From Balaenoptera acutorostrata (Eukaryota > Chordata > Mammalia > Artiodactyla > Balaenopteridae), in NCBI RefSeq assembly GCF_949987535.1, contig NC_080068.1, positions 83,849,254 to 83,913,253 on the forward strand: a stretch of DNA of 64,000 nucleotides. The letters are read 5' to 3'. Of the stretch, positions 11,397 to 22,300 are shown piece by piece. The notes under the pieces are model-generated. The model searched no databases and was not told the origin of the DNA. It worked only from the letters and a program-made list of their open reading frames with translations. Within the stretch, counting starts at the first letter, position 1, and every line of letters begins with the position of its first letter. The position numbers and the translations under genes are program-made.

Positions 11397-12599
11397 TATA
11401 TAATATTTGTCTACCCTATTTGAAATTTGTTACAAACCTTATATAGTTTTTAAAAATATATGTATATCTTTCAACTCAGTAATAAAAGGAGAACCATTTT
11501 GATTAAAAATAGGCAAAATAGTTGAAGAGATACTTCACAAAGTGAAATATATTAATGGCCCCAAAGCAACTGAAAAGACATTCAAAAGAACATTAGAAAT
11601 TAGTAAAATGCAAATTGAAACCACTATGAGATATGACTATATACCCACTAGAATGTTTAAAATTAAAAGACTGAAAATACCTAGTGTTGACATTTTCATT
11701 AGTCGTTGGTGGGAATACAGCCAGTTTCTTACTTATATGCACTTAGCATGCAATCCACCAATTCTACTCTTATTTATATACTCAAAAATATGTCCATACA
11801 AAAACTTGTACAAAAATGTTTATGACAACATTGTTTATAATAGACAGAAACTGGAAACCTCCCAAATGTGCATCAGTAGGTAGAAGAATAAACAGATTGT
11901 ATTGTATCCAAACTTGGTTGACTGCCCAAAAATGATTAGGAATGAACTACTGATTCACATAGCAACATGGATGAATCTCAAAAATATGCTGAGTGAAAAA
12001 TGCCAATCACAAATAAGTACTCCCTGGATGATTATATTTGTATGTAATTATAGGAAAGACAAAACTAATCTACAGTGACAAAAAGACACATCAGTGGATA
12101 CCTGGGTGGTCTGAAGACTTAACTACAAAAGGACCTACAAGTTTTGGGTTGACACAAGTATTCTGTATTTTGATTGTGGTAGTGGTGTATATTTGGCAAT
12201 ACTCATTGGACTTTTATGCTTAAAGCATGTATTATTACATTCGATTATACATCAAAATTTTTATTTTTGTATACAAAATAAATTGAATCAGTTTATGTCA
12301 ATAAAATGCAAGGTTCAGGAAAAAAATGACAAAGAGTATAGAACTTCTTTTCAATAATTTGTTGGTAGTCAATAAGAAAAATAGGCTCTGCATTTTATTC
12401 TCAACACAAACAAAACACAATTTAGAAGAAATAAAAAGCTGCCATTACTGAGCCAAAAAGAGCATCCCTTAAAAAATTATGCAGCACATAGGAGAAATGC
12501 AGAAATAAGGAAATAATGAGAACACCAAGATGTTTATGTTCATATATATATTTTTTTAATTTAATATCTGTTTCCTTCAGTGAGACTACAACTGCTGAG

Positions 12600-12700
12600 T
12601 TCAGAGAACTTTGTCTCACACTTGTCCCTACTGTTTGGCACACTGATTGACACATAGTAGGAAATCAAATAAGATTTGTCACCTGAATGGATATCTCAGT
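12600..12700 (+). mobile_element. L2 LINE 3' end fragment
   Basis: Matches the L2 tail in order: TTGTCCCTACTGTTTGGCAC, then TTGACACATAGTAGGAAATCA. Short and diverged. Confidence 0.45.
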
Positions 12701-14425
12701 ATCTAATTTTACTTCTTCTAGAGCAAATACTATTTCTTGGCATTACAAGCAGAGTTTCTTTTTAAACCAATTTTAAGAATGGTGTTGATTCAATTATCCA
12801 AATTTACCTTCATTATGTGTAAGCATTCAGCAGCTGCTAAGACCACTTAAGGGTCACTGCAAAAGTCCACAGGTACTAGCACCTGTCAGTTCTCAGATAA
12901 GACTTGTACTGAAGATAAAAAAGATAATATGAAGATCAAGAATTCATAGTGAATATAATAATTACATTTGCATATGATGAAAGGAATGACACAATAGTGA
13001 GGTTTTTCCATTATCTTTCATCTTGTCACCATCAAGTCAGTGCTCATTTCACTTTTTACAAGTTATGAAATCGACAGAGCATTGCTACAAATTGCATAGC
13101 TTTTCAGGAGAGGCAATTTTGAGACAGTTTTCCTGAGTCCCTGGTTGAGTTCCTATAGAAAAAACATATGCTAAGCAATATGTTCAGAACTGACAAATTA
13201 TCAAAATTACTAAATAGGCTTGTACTGTGACCAGAACGTAGCCTTAAATTGTAGGCTAAAATATGAAATGTAGATTAAATGGAAAGAATAATTTTTTAGT
13301 CAGCTTAAGAAAATAGAGCAAAAATGAAACCCTTCACTAATATCTTTGCATATATATAAGGAACTACCAAAGAGTCTAAAACAATGATTAGTACAACTGA
13401 AGGGATTTATATTGAAACTTAATTGGGTTATATCTGTATCATATAATCTCTCATCTGAAACTGAACTGGTTAACCAGGTTTCGACAACCCTGATTTAAGA
13501 ACTCAAATTTGAGAATGTAGCTTCCTGAGATAAAAGTACTCTCTTTCAAATAGTTTTTATAGGGGAATGAGACCACTTTTAACAGCTAGGTTTTCATCCA
13601 TTGTCACATCTTACTTAAATCACTTGAATTCTCTAAACAAGTATTTGAGGTTTATTTTAGAATTTTTCTGAAACACCTCAATTTCCATTGAACTTGTCAT
13701 CTCCGGTAGGGATGAGAAAGCAGAAAGGGCAGGGCAGGCCACCAGCAAAACTGGAATGCAGGAAATGTGTGTCGGTGGGGTCGCTAGTCTCCATGCTCAT
13801 AGACTTATCACATTAATGATACATGTTCAGCCATCTCTCTCAGTGCCTATCACCAAAGCTTACTCTGCTCATCCCACCTTCAAAACCTGCTATCGGCAGA
13901 GGATCTGAAGAAATTCATTCACATGTAGGCATGCATGACTACTTCATTTCTACATGCTGCTCTTTTCAGAATTTGTTATTAAGAATGTAGACTTCAGCTG
14001 AAGGAATAAAGTTGGAAAGGTTTGATTTCAGATATTAGTGACTTTACAAGTTTCTGGTACAACCATGCATGTAGCTATTCATTACTAGAAGTGTTGTCTC
14101 GTGAAAATGATGCTACCAAGAAAGGACTCAAATTGGATAACTGTCATACCATGTATATATTCTGGGACAGATGACCCAGGTATTAACCTCATTCTCGGTA
14201 GCTCCATTTCATTTACACAAGTCATTTGATATCATAAACTGACTTTAACCGTAGGAGGACAGATTTTTATCTTTTGAATATGTCTTTGGGAAAAACCTCT
14301 ACATTTTAAGACAACAGGATTAGGAGAATGATTGAACAACATTTTGAAAGAAGAAAAACAGTAATCTTTTTTTTCTTGAAGTACAATATGCGGGGATAAA
14401 GTATAGAATTGCAGATAAATAAAGA
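12701..14425. other. Unique sequence, no feature recognised
   Basis: About 1.7 kb with no recognisable repeat or coding exon. Confidence 0.4.
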
Positions 14426-14429
14426 ATCT

Positions 14430-14685
14430 AAGAAGTTGGACTGCCTTAGTGAAATCCTGGCAGCATGATTACTACTGGTATTGTGACATTGGGTATATTA
14501 TTATTTAAACCACCTGTGTCTCAAGGCCTCATTCATAAAATCGTCACTTAACCTCTTTGGTAAACTGGGAGTAGCAATAGAATACATGTTATTGAATTCT
14601 TGGGGGAATGAAATGTGCTAATCCATGTGAAATGTGTTACAAGTGCCTGAGAGAGACAAAATACTGAATTAATGTTAATTTTTTA
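14430..14685 (+). mobile_element. Probable MIR SINE
   Basis: MIR order is visible: TGACATTGGGTATATTATT, CCTGTGTCTCAAGGCCTCAT, TAAACTGGGAGTAGCAATAG, then AAATGTGTTACAAGTGCCTG. Diverged. Confidence 0.5.
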
Positions 14686-15864
14686 TCTTTCCTGGGCAGG
14701 ATTATTTTAATACTGAGTGGAATGGACATAGCTGCTAGCTCCTGAAAAACTGAGATGACTGATAAAGTAAACCTACATTAATGGCTAATAGGCAGCTGCG
14801 TCACGACTTGGACTTGCCATTTCTAGGCTAAGATGTCCTCTGGTAAGTCACAGTTTCTACTCTAGAAATTTGTATCCCACTGAGCTGTGAATGAAGGGGG
14901 AAGTCTTACAAATGAGAGGCTTCTTCATGGCATATCAAGGATTCTAATGTACCAGACACACTAGACTTTATTTAGGGGTGTGCTTGTCCTCCAAATCTGA
15001 TGAGATTGCTGTGGTGAGTGCTGGCTGGATGTGACCGCAAACCTTCAAGACCTTTAAACTAGTTACACACCTTTCTGTGCTGAGCACTCGTAAGAATCAC
15101 ATTTAGATTCTAGCTGCAGTCAGAGAAAACTAATAAGACATTACTAAGCTCAAGATGTGTCTAGGAAATTGAGTTAAACTTTGGTGTGAAGGTTAAATTG
15201 ACCTTTAACAGAACTATTCTCTAATTTTTCTTCTTTCCCTTTTCTCTTTGTGCCTTGTCTCAATCTACCTTTCTGTTTCTCATTGTCTAAGGGTATTATT
15301 TTTATCTTTTTTCTAAGCCTTTCTCTCTTTCACTGTCTTTCTTTCACATATTTTATTTTCTTTAGAACCTTTATTCTGCGAACTATCTTCCCATATGATC
15401 TTACACTTTGAGTCTTATATTTCTATATTTCACAGCCCTGGGAACTTAGTTGGTTTTAAGGAACACCTGTTTAAGATTTAATCATTTTAGATCTTGAGAG
15501 GTGTTTGGAGATTATTTAGTTCATCTCTTTATTTTACCTCTTAGGCTGCAAAGGTTGAGTAATATTTTAAGGATAAACAGTTTGTTAGGAGATTAATTAC
15601 CTAATTCACTTATATTTCTGTAATTCTATTAATATATCTTATTTGATCATCAATTTCTTCATCATATTTACATACACTTAAACTCCTGGTTTTGGTATCT
15701 GCTTTAGTAGCTATTATTGTCTACCTTTATTTTTTGTATTTACATATTTTGCAAATTAGAAAGCATCTTGCTGACATACTCCCATCCTGCTCTTTTTAAA
15801 TAAAGTGCTTTATTTTTGTTGTTCTCAAAAAGATGTGGTCAAGTTTGTTTGTTTTCTTTTAATT
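14686..15864. other. Unique sequence, no feature recognised
   Basis: No exon-like structure. A pyrimidine-rich patch at 15215-15370 has no clear identity. Confidence 0.4.
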
Positions 15865-17245
15865 AATAAACTACTTTTTTAGAGCAGTCTTGGGTTCTCA
15901 GAAAAATTGAGCAGAAAGTACAAGGAATTCCCATATAACCCTCACAACAGCATATGCATAGCCTCCCTCACTACTGACCACACACGCAAAGTGGTGTATT
16001 TGTTACAGTTGATGAACCTACATTGACACATCATTATCATCTAAAGTCCATAGTTTACATCAGGGTTCATTCTTGGTGTTGTGCATTCTGTGGGTTTGGA
16101 CAGATGTAAATGATAAGTATCCATCTAGTACCATACAGAGCCGTTTAACTGCCCTGAAAAAGCCTCTGTGTTGTTCCTATTTATCTCTTCCTTTCGCTTT
16201 ACCCCTGGCAACCACTGATTTTTTGCTGTGTCAGTAATTTCCCCTTTTTCAGAATGACATATAGCTGGGCTCATATAGTATGTAGAATTTTCAGATTGAT
16301 TTCTTTCACTTAGTAATATGCATTTAAGCTTCCTCCATGTTTTTTTCATGGCTTAATAGCTCATTTCTTTTTAGTGCTGAATAATACTTTACTGTGTGGA
16401 AGTAGTATATTTTTCCACTCACCTACTAAAGGACATCTCAGTTGCTTCCAAGTTTTGACAATTATGAATAAAGTTTAGTAAGAGAGTTTCAAGTTTTCCA
16501 CCATTAACAATGATGTTAGCTGTAAGTTTCTTATGGATATTCTTTATCAAGTTGAGAAAGTTCCCTTCTTTTCCTAGTTTACTGAGATTTTTTTTTTTAT
16601 CATGAATAGGTGTTGGACTTTGTCAAATGCTTTATCTGCATCTATCAATATCATCATGTGATTTTACTGCGCTAGTCTTCTTCTGTGATGGATTTCGTTA
16701 ATTGATTTTCAAATGTTGAACCAGTCTTGCATCACTGAGATAAATCTCACTTGGTCTTGATATATAATTTTTTTATATATTGTTGGACATGATTTGCTAA
16801 TATTTTGTAGAGGAATTTTTCATATATGTTTATGAGATATATTGGTTTGTAGTTTTCTTCTAATGTCTTTGTCTGCCTTTAGTATTAGGGTAATGCTGGC
16901 CTCAAGAGTTAGGAATTATTCCCTCTACATCTATCTTCTGAAAGAGATATGTAGGGAATCGGTATAATTTTTTCCTTAAATGTTTGGTAGAAATTCACCA
17001 GTGAACCCATCTGTGGCTGGTGCTTTCTGTTTTGGGTGGATTGATAATTTATTCAGTTTTTTAAAGGATGTAAGGCTATTCAGATTGTCTATTTCTTCCT
17101 GTGTGAGCAATCCTCAGGTTTTATATACATGCCTTTTTCCTTTTCATATATATATTCTCCTACTCTCATTATATTTATTTGCTGATAAATCTATAGAAAA
17201 CATGGTATATATAGCAAAGATCTAAATATATGTAGATGTTGCATA
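15865..17245 (-). mobile_element. L1 (older class): 3'UTR joined to mid-ORF2 fragment
   Basis: 15865-16485 is a reversed old L1 3'UTR: AATTGAGCAGAAAGTACA, then ACTTAGTAATATGCATTTAA, then TGAATAATACTTTACTGTGT. From ~16490 the minus strand encodes diverged ORF2 around the reverse transcriptase, with INTPKQKAPATDGFTGE-like sequence at 17040-16980. The region between mid-ORF2 and the 3'UTR is missing. The 5' side approaches the assembly gap. Confidence 0.75.
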
Positions 17246-17307
17246 TCTTTCTATGTTTGAGAAAGGAAAATTATACCATGTGGTTTTCTGTCTTACCATA
17301 GAAAAAC

Positions 17308-17507
17308 NNNNNNNNNNNNNNNNNNNNNNNNNNNNNNNNNNNNNNNNNNNNNNNNNNNNNNNNNNNNNNNNNNNNNNNNNNNNNNNNNNNNNNNNNNNNN
17401 NNNNNNNNNNNNNNNNNNNNNNNNNNNNNNNNNNNNNNNNNNNNNNNNNNNNNNNNNNNNNNNNNNNNNNNNNNNNNNNNNNNNNNNNNNNNNNNNNNNN
17501 NNNNNNN
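17308..17507. other. Assembly gap (200 N)
   Basis: Exactly 200 unknown bases. The round number may be a placeholder, so true length is uncertain. Frames drawn through it are meaningless. Confidence 1.
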
Positions 17508-20500
17508 TCACCAATTGAATGCATTAGGAATTGGAAATTAGAATTCAGTGAAGTCTAGAATCACCAAAATATGAAATTTTTATCTGATAATATGAGTAAA
17601 TAAACAGTTCAATTGTCAGGATTAAAACCTATATAAATTTCAAGAGTGATCTTTAGGAAATTAGTCTTCCATGCCACTAGATATTATCCTAGGAACTTGA
17701 ATACATTAACCCAATGAGTATATTATGATCTTCTCACTGGAAGGACTGTGTTCTCCTTGAATGCAAAAAAAAAAATAGTGGAGAAGGGGGGTGTCAAGTT
17801 AGAGTTTTCAAGATGGAAGGCAGACTTCACGATCATATAAACCACCCTGGGTAGCCATCTTTGAGTTAGTTAAGGCATGGATAAAATTAACATTTGATAT
17901 CTGCAGGTATCATTAACATAACTGTTCATTTATTTGTTTACTCTGTTAGCATAATAAAGACTTACCTCAAGAATATACTATTATTTTATTATTTTCCCAA
18001 CCATAAAGATTGTGTCTTAGACTAGGTGAAGTGATGGAGCAAGTACTGAATTATTGCAGGGTATATTTCAGTAAGAAGTCTGGTTGCAGTGACTGGTAAT
18101 TCTGGCAGGTATTCTCTAAGGTAATTAATCATCATCCCTTATTTTTAGTAGTGACTAATTTACATTGTCAGAGATAGACTGTGGTTTGGTATGTGATAAA
18201 GTGATTTTGAAACTACTCTTCTTGATACTGCAGACAATTTCAAGTAATTATGACATGTTTTGTGAGTCTAATTTTCAGAGAAGATGAAAGGAATGGCCTG
18301 TACAAGCATGAGGGACTGCCCTATTTTCTTGTCATTCAGATATTATATTGTTTTTATCAATGCTACTTCTGACATTGCTAAATTAAATCATATTCTAAAG
18401 GCTATAGCAGTGACTGTTTTCTTGCATGGTTTGTTTTTAATTTTTAATGTAGCATGGCTAATTTAAGTTTATCGTAAATGAAAAAAAAAATAAGTTCAAA
18501 AGTAACTCAGCAATAAAATACTGAGAGCTAGTGTTTATAAATAAAATTTTCTATCAAATTTTTTTTTAATCCAAGTGTCCTCAATCCCGTTTTGCCTTAT
18601 ATAACCTCTAATTTAATAATAGGTGCCTCAGAAATGACTGGTTACATTTCAAATAAAGAAGAAGAAGAAGAAGGAAGAAAAATAGCATAATGGCATTGTT
18701 TTACAGTTGAATGCAAATTCATTTCCAAGTACATTAATCTTTTGCTTTTAATTTAGTGGAATTTTTCCTCTGAGGCATTTGCAGTTTGTCAGTTCTTCAC
18801 TAAAGCAGATATATGTTGCACAATGTAATATGATTTCCTGACTGGATTTCAAATTAACCTTTTTCTATCAATTCTAAAATGCAGTACTTGACCACTAAAG
18901 GTGCTGTTAACAGCTCACAGTTCAGTGTGTTATTAAACTTAAAGTAAATCAACGAAATTCATATTAAAATCAGATTAAAGATTTACACTTGGTAAAAGGT
19001 TAAGCAAATCTCCATGCTTTTTGATATTTTTAATTTGCATCTTTAATAAGCTGTAGCATCAACAGAGCTGCTGGTCTCATTTCTACATATTTCAGAATAA
19101 GAAAACTTGTTCTTTTCACCATGGTATCAAATTATTCTAGGTTGGACATTAAAAGTCTTCAGCATACCAACAAGTTTAAGCCACCAAAGCTTAATACTTT
19201 AAAGTACTTCAGCCTTGAAAATGGTGCTGGAAGACTCTGTCATTGTGGTCATCATCTCTCATTATCTAATGCCTCCTCACTCACTGTTGCTGGTTGACCT
19301 TGTGCCTTTTGACCTGGAAGTAGAAGCCCCTATTGAGTTCCTTATCCTAAAGAAAGTGACTCGAGCATTAACTCCTTCAGACCACTAAAGAATTGCTCTG
19401 TAAGTTCTTCTACTGAGTTAAGGCAGCTTTCAAAATTGTCGTTTGCCCCCTGAGGATGATTTAGACAACAGATCAGTCTGCGATTTAAATTTTCTTCAGT
19501 GACTAAATTACTCCTTCCCACACTAGGTGTTAAAGGATCCACTTGAACATGGACTGTTTTGGGTCACTAGGGCATCCCAGAGCCAATTTGCAGCAGGAGG
19601 GTGTTAAGAGCATATTAACTCTTCAGACTATTAGGGTGCCTTTTCATCTGCGCAAGTCAACGCACTCTCCAAACTACCTAATTTTCCACCAGGGAATTTT
19701 GCAATCTAGCTGGGATGAGGAGTTAAGTGAGTGTTTCACTTTTTAAAGACTCTGCCCCAAGTGACAAAGATGTGATTCCAAATGGAAGGTCCTAATAAGA
19801 AAGGTATTATTTTGTGTGTGGTGAGCTGATGGGAACATTGGGGGGGCTTCATGCCTATTCATGATTGTGTTTGTGTAAATTGTCTGTTCTTCAAATTCAC
19901 CATTAGGTTTCTAGTTTCTAGGGCTGTTGTAACGTACATTGGGAGTAACACATTTAAATGGAATTGTAATTGTGAATTCAAGGCAAAGGAAGAAATTATG
20001 ATCAAAATGGTTTCTTGTAGTCACTATTCATTAGGCTGACAGTGAAAAACTGACTGTAGTACTTGAAGGCAAAATCAGGTAACCATGTTGAGATATGCAG
20101 TCAAGGGAGTTACTGTCGAGGCCAAATATAAAGTGTACCAGTGACAAGTAGTTAGAGAATGCAGTCTCCCTCTGTGCATTCATTTGCAACAGTAGGTACA
20201 ATGTCAAGTCTAACATCACTTTTTTTTTGAACACCAGGTATTAACTGGACCCCGAGAGGTTAAATATTTGTTTAAATGGCATATTGAAAGACAAATGACC
20301 ATGGAAGCTCTAAGTTCATATTTTTTTAAGTAGATAAAACAAGGAAAAGTTAAACTATCCAAAATGACTGTATCTGTATACTGAGAGCCAAAATAATACT
20401 GTATCATTTGTCTTCATAATCTCACTGCTTTAGCTGTAAGAATAATAGTTTTAATTCAGTTTCAGGTGCTTCCTTAATCTCTGAAGATCTTTTATAAAGG

Positions 20501-20660
20501 GATCCCTAAAAAATACCCTCTATGTACCTTTCAGTATTCAAAGTAGTCATATTTATTGGTTGACAAAGGCATTCTCAAATTAGAAATCATCATGGAGGAT
20601 ATCCTAAATTCTGGATGTTGGCATGTCTAATGTGGTATGTGGATGTGGGTATGAGTGCTT
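17508..20660. other. About 3.1 kb with no recognised transposable element
   Basis: Apart from an A run at 18480-18490 and a (GAA)n at 18656-18676 I recognise no repeat here and no exon. In a window where most kilobases hold a TE this is a notable clean stretch. 18720-19140 reads like conserved non-coding DNA, by inference only. Confidence 0.45.
18656..18676. repeat. (GAA)n microsatellite
   Basis: Five GAA units in a purine run, AAGAAGAAGAAGAAGAAGG. Confidence 0.8.
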
Positions 20661-20664
20661 TTGA

Positions 20665-20945
20665 TTAAAGCCTTGGCCTCTGAAACCAGACTAGCAGGAT
20701 TCAAAGCCCACTTCAGTGACTTAGTAGCTGAATGGCTTCGTCATCAAATATCTCCTCTATGCTTAAGTTTTCTTATTTGCAAAATGATGATAATACTCTA
20801 GGGCCTGACTAACCTCATAGTGTTTTTGTGAGAATTAAATAAGTTAATATACGTGAAGCATTTAGAACAGTACCTGGCACATAAAAATCACTCAGAGTTA
20901 TTAAATGTGGAAAATGATAAATAAATGTTAGTACAAGTTCTAAAC
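20665..20945 (+). mobile_element. MIR SINE
   Basis: Nearly full MIR in the sense direction: GCCTCTGAAACCAGACTAGC, GGATTCAAAGCCCACTTC, GACTTAGTAGCTGAATGGC, AAATGATGATAATACTCTAG, GAGAATTAAATAAGTTAATA, then AGAACAGTACCTGGCACATA. Confidence 0.75.
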
Positions 20946-22036
20946 ATTGAATATTTTTCTACATTTTGTTTATTCCCTGATTATTTTGATTTCAGAGATG
21001 TTCTCAGATTTTATTATACAATTCAGGTCACATATTATGGCCCATAAAAAGTCTTCTTTGTTTGTTCCAATCCAAAGTAATTTTTCTTTCACTAAACTTC
21101 TGGTCACAGGTAGTCTGCACCATACTTAGTTACACAATGTACCTTGCAACATATATCAAGTTTTAATACCTGCTATCAATTCATTCTGTCTTAAATGAAA
21201 ACTTAATCCCTCTTGGCTCCAATGAACGTCTCTTTCTTCTTATACTGAACCTTGTGAAAATGATGAACAGCAGGACACAATCAGCCATAGAATTATATAC
21301 TTGAAACTTGAAGGCAGACCCCTCGTGGTTTCCTTTTTGGTAACCTAACTACAACACCGTAAAACATGTACTGGCAATGTTTCCTCTCCAAAACTTTTTA
21401 CTATTTTCTTCAAATACCATATACCTCAGGCCGCCTTTGAAATGCCCTCATCCTGTTCTCTGGTTTTCTCAAAACAAACTTCTCCCCTCCTTTCCCAGTA
21501 CTAGCATAAACCACCTAGATTTGGCACCTTCTATTGTGTTGATTTCTCTACTATGTATCATCTAAGCAACTATACGAGCACTAGGCTTCACATTTCTCAC
21601 ATTAAGTGAAGGAATGGTAATAAGACTTAGTTTGTAGTTCATGACCTACTTGGCCCTTGGACCCAAAATGTGAATGGATGACCCCAGTTCAGGTTTTGGT
21701 TAGATCACATTGAAGACTGTAGCTACCCCGACGGCTGCTAACTTCTCTGAATGTAGGGACATAATTAAAAGTAGGATTTCTTAGAATAGTTGTATAAATA
21801 TCAACTTCAGGAAATGAGGAGGCTTTGAGTTCAGGCAAAAGAGGAACACTGAAAAGGTCTGAATTAAGATAAACAGAACGAGTACTGGACTACACTGCCA
21901 GAGACTCTGGACTTTTACTGGAATGAGTGCAGTACTGATAACTGATCCTTTAAGAAACATAAAATGTTTCTGGAAACTAAGTAAAAAGTCATTTATCCTC
22001 AGTCATATAATTTGAAAGTAAATTGAAATATGATTA
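20946..22036. other. Unique sequence, no feature recognised
   Basis: No exon or named repeat seen. Confidence 0.4.
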
Positions 22037-22076
22037 ATATATATATATACATTGCAGTTTAAAAAAAAAAAAAAAC
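22037..22076. repeat. (TA)n followed by poly(A)
   Basis: ATATATATATA at 22038-22049, then an A run of about 15 bases at 22060-22075, directly before a MIR. Confidence 0.75.
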
Positions 22077-22084
22077 AACAGAAA

Positions 22085-22300
22085 AAGAAACCTGAGTTCC
22101 CATCCTGCCTCAATCAATGTGTGACCTTCTGTAAATTATTTCATGTATCTATACCTCCTTTGAAAACAGTGATAACCATAAGCCTTTTATTATCTTCAGC
22201 GTTTTTTGAAGATTAAATGAAATAAGGTATGCAAAGGATTTAATAGAATGCTTACAAAGAAATAAATGCTTAATAAATGGTAGCTAGTAATAGTTTTGTA
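22085..22300 (+). mobile_element. MIR SINE
   Basis: MIR order in the sense direction: GAGTTCCCATCCTGCC, TGTGACCTTCTGTAAATTAT, GAAGATTAAATGAAATAAGG, then AATAGAATGCTTACAAAG and AATGCTTAATAAATGGTAGC. Confidence 0.7.

Larger units (their letters stand above)
10523..12290 (+). mobile_element. Old L1 (L1M class): ORF2 end and 3'UTR, rearranged
   Basis: 10560-11160 matches the C-terminal part of L1 ORF2 in the sense direction, for example the phrases for 'HTMWLEELFATLIKTVWYW' with stops. From 11480 on it follows the old L1 3' region in normal order: AACTCAGTAATAAAAG, GAAATTAGTAAAATGCAAAT, ACTGGAAACCTCCCAAATG, GAATGAACTACTGATTCACA, ending near ATACATCAAAATTTTTATTT. Between these parts a misplaced block (11185-11290) and simple repeats replace the expected sequence. 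Confidence 0.75.

Noticed and set aside
17222..17558. Open frames of about 100 codons filled with X
   Set aside because: They run through the N gap and have no meaning.
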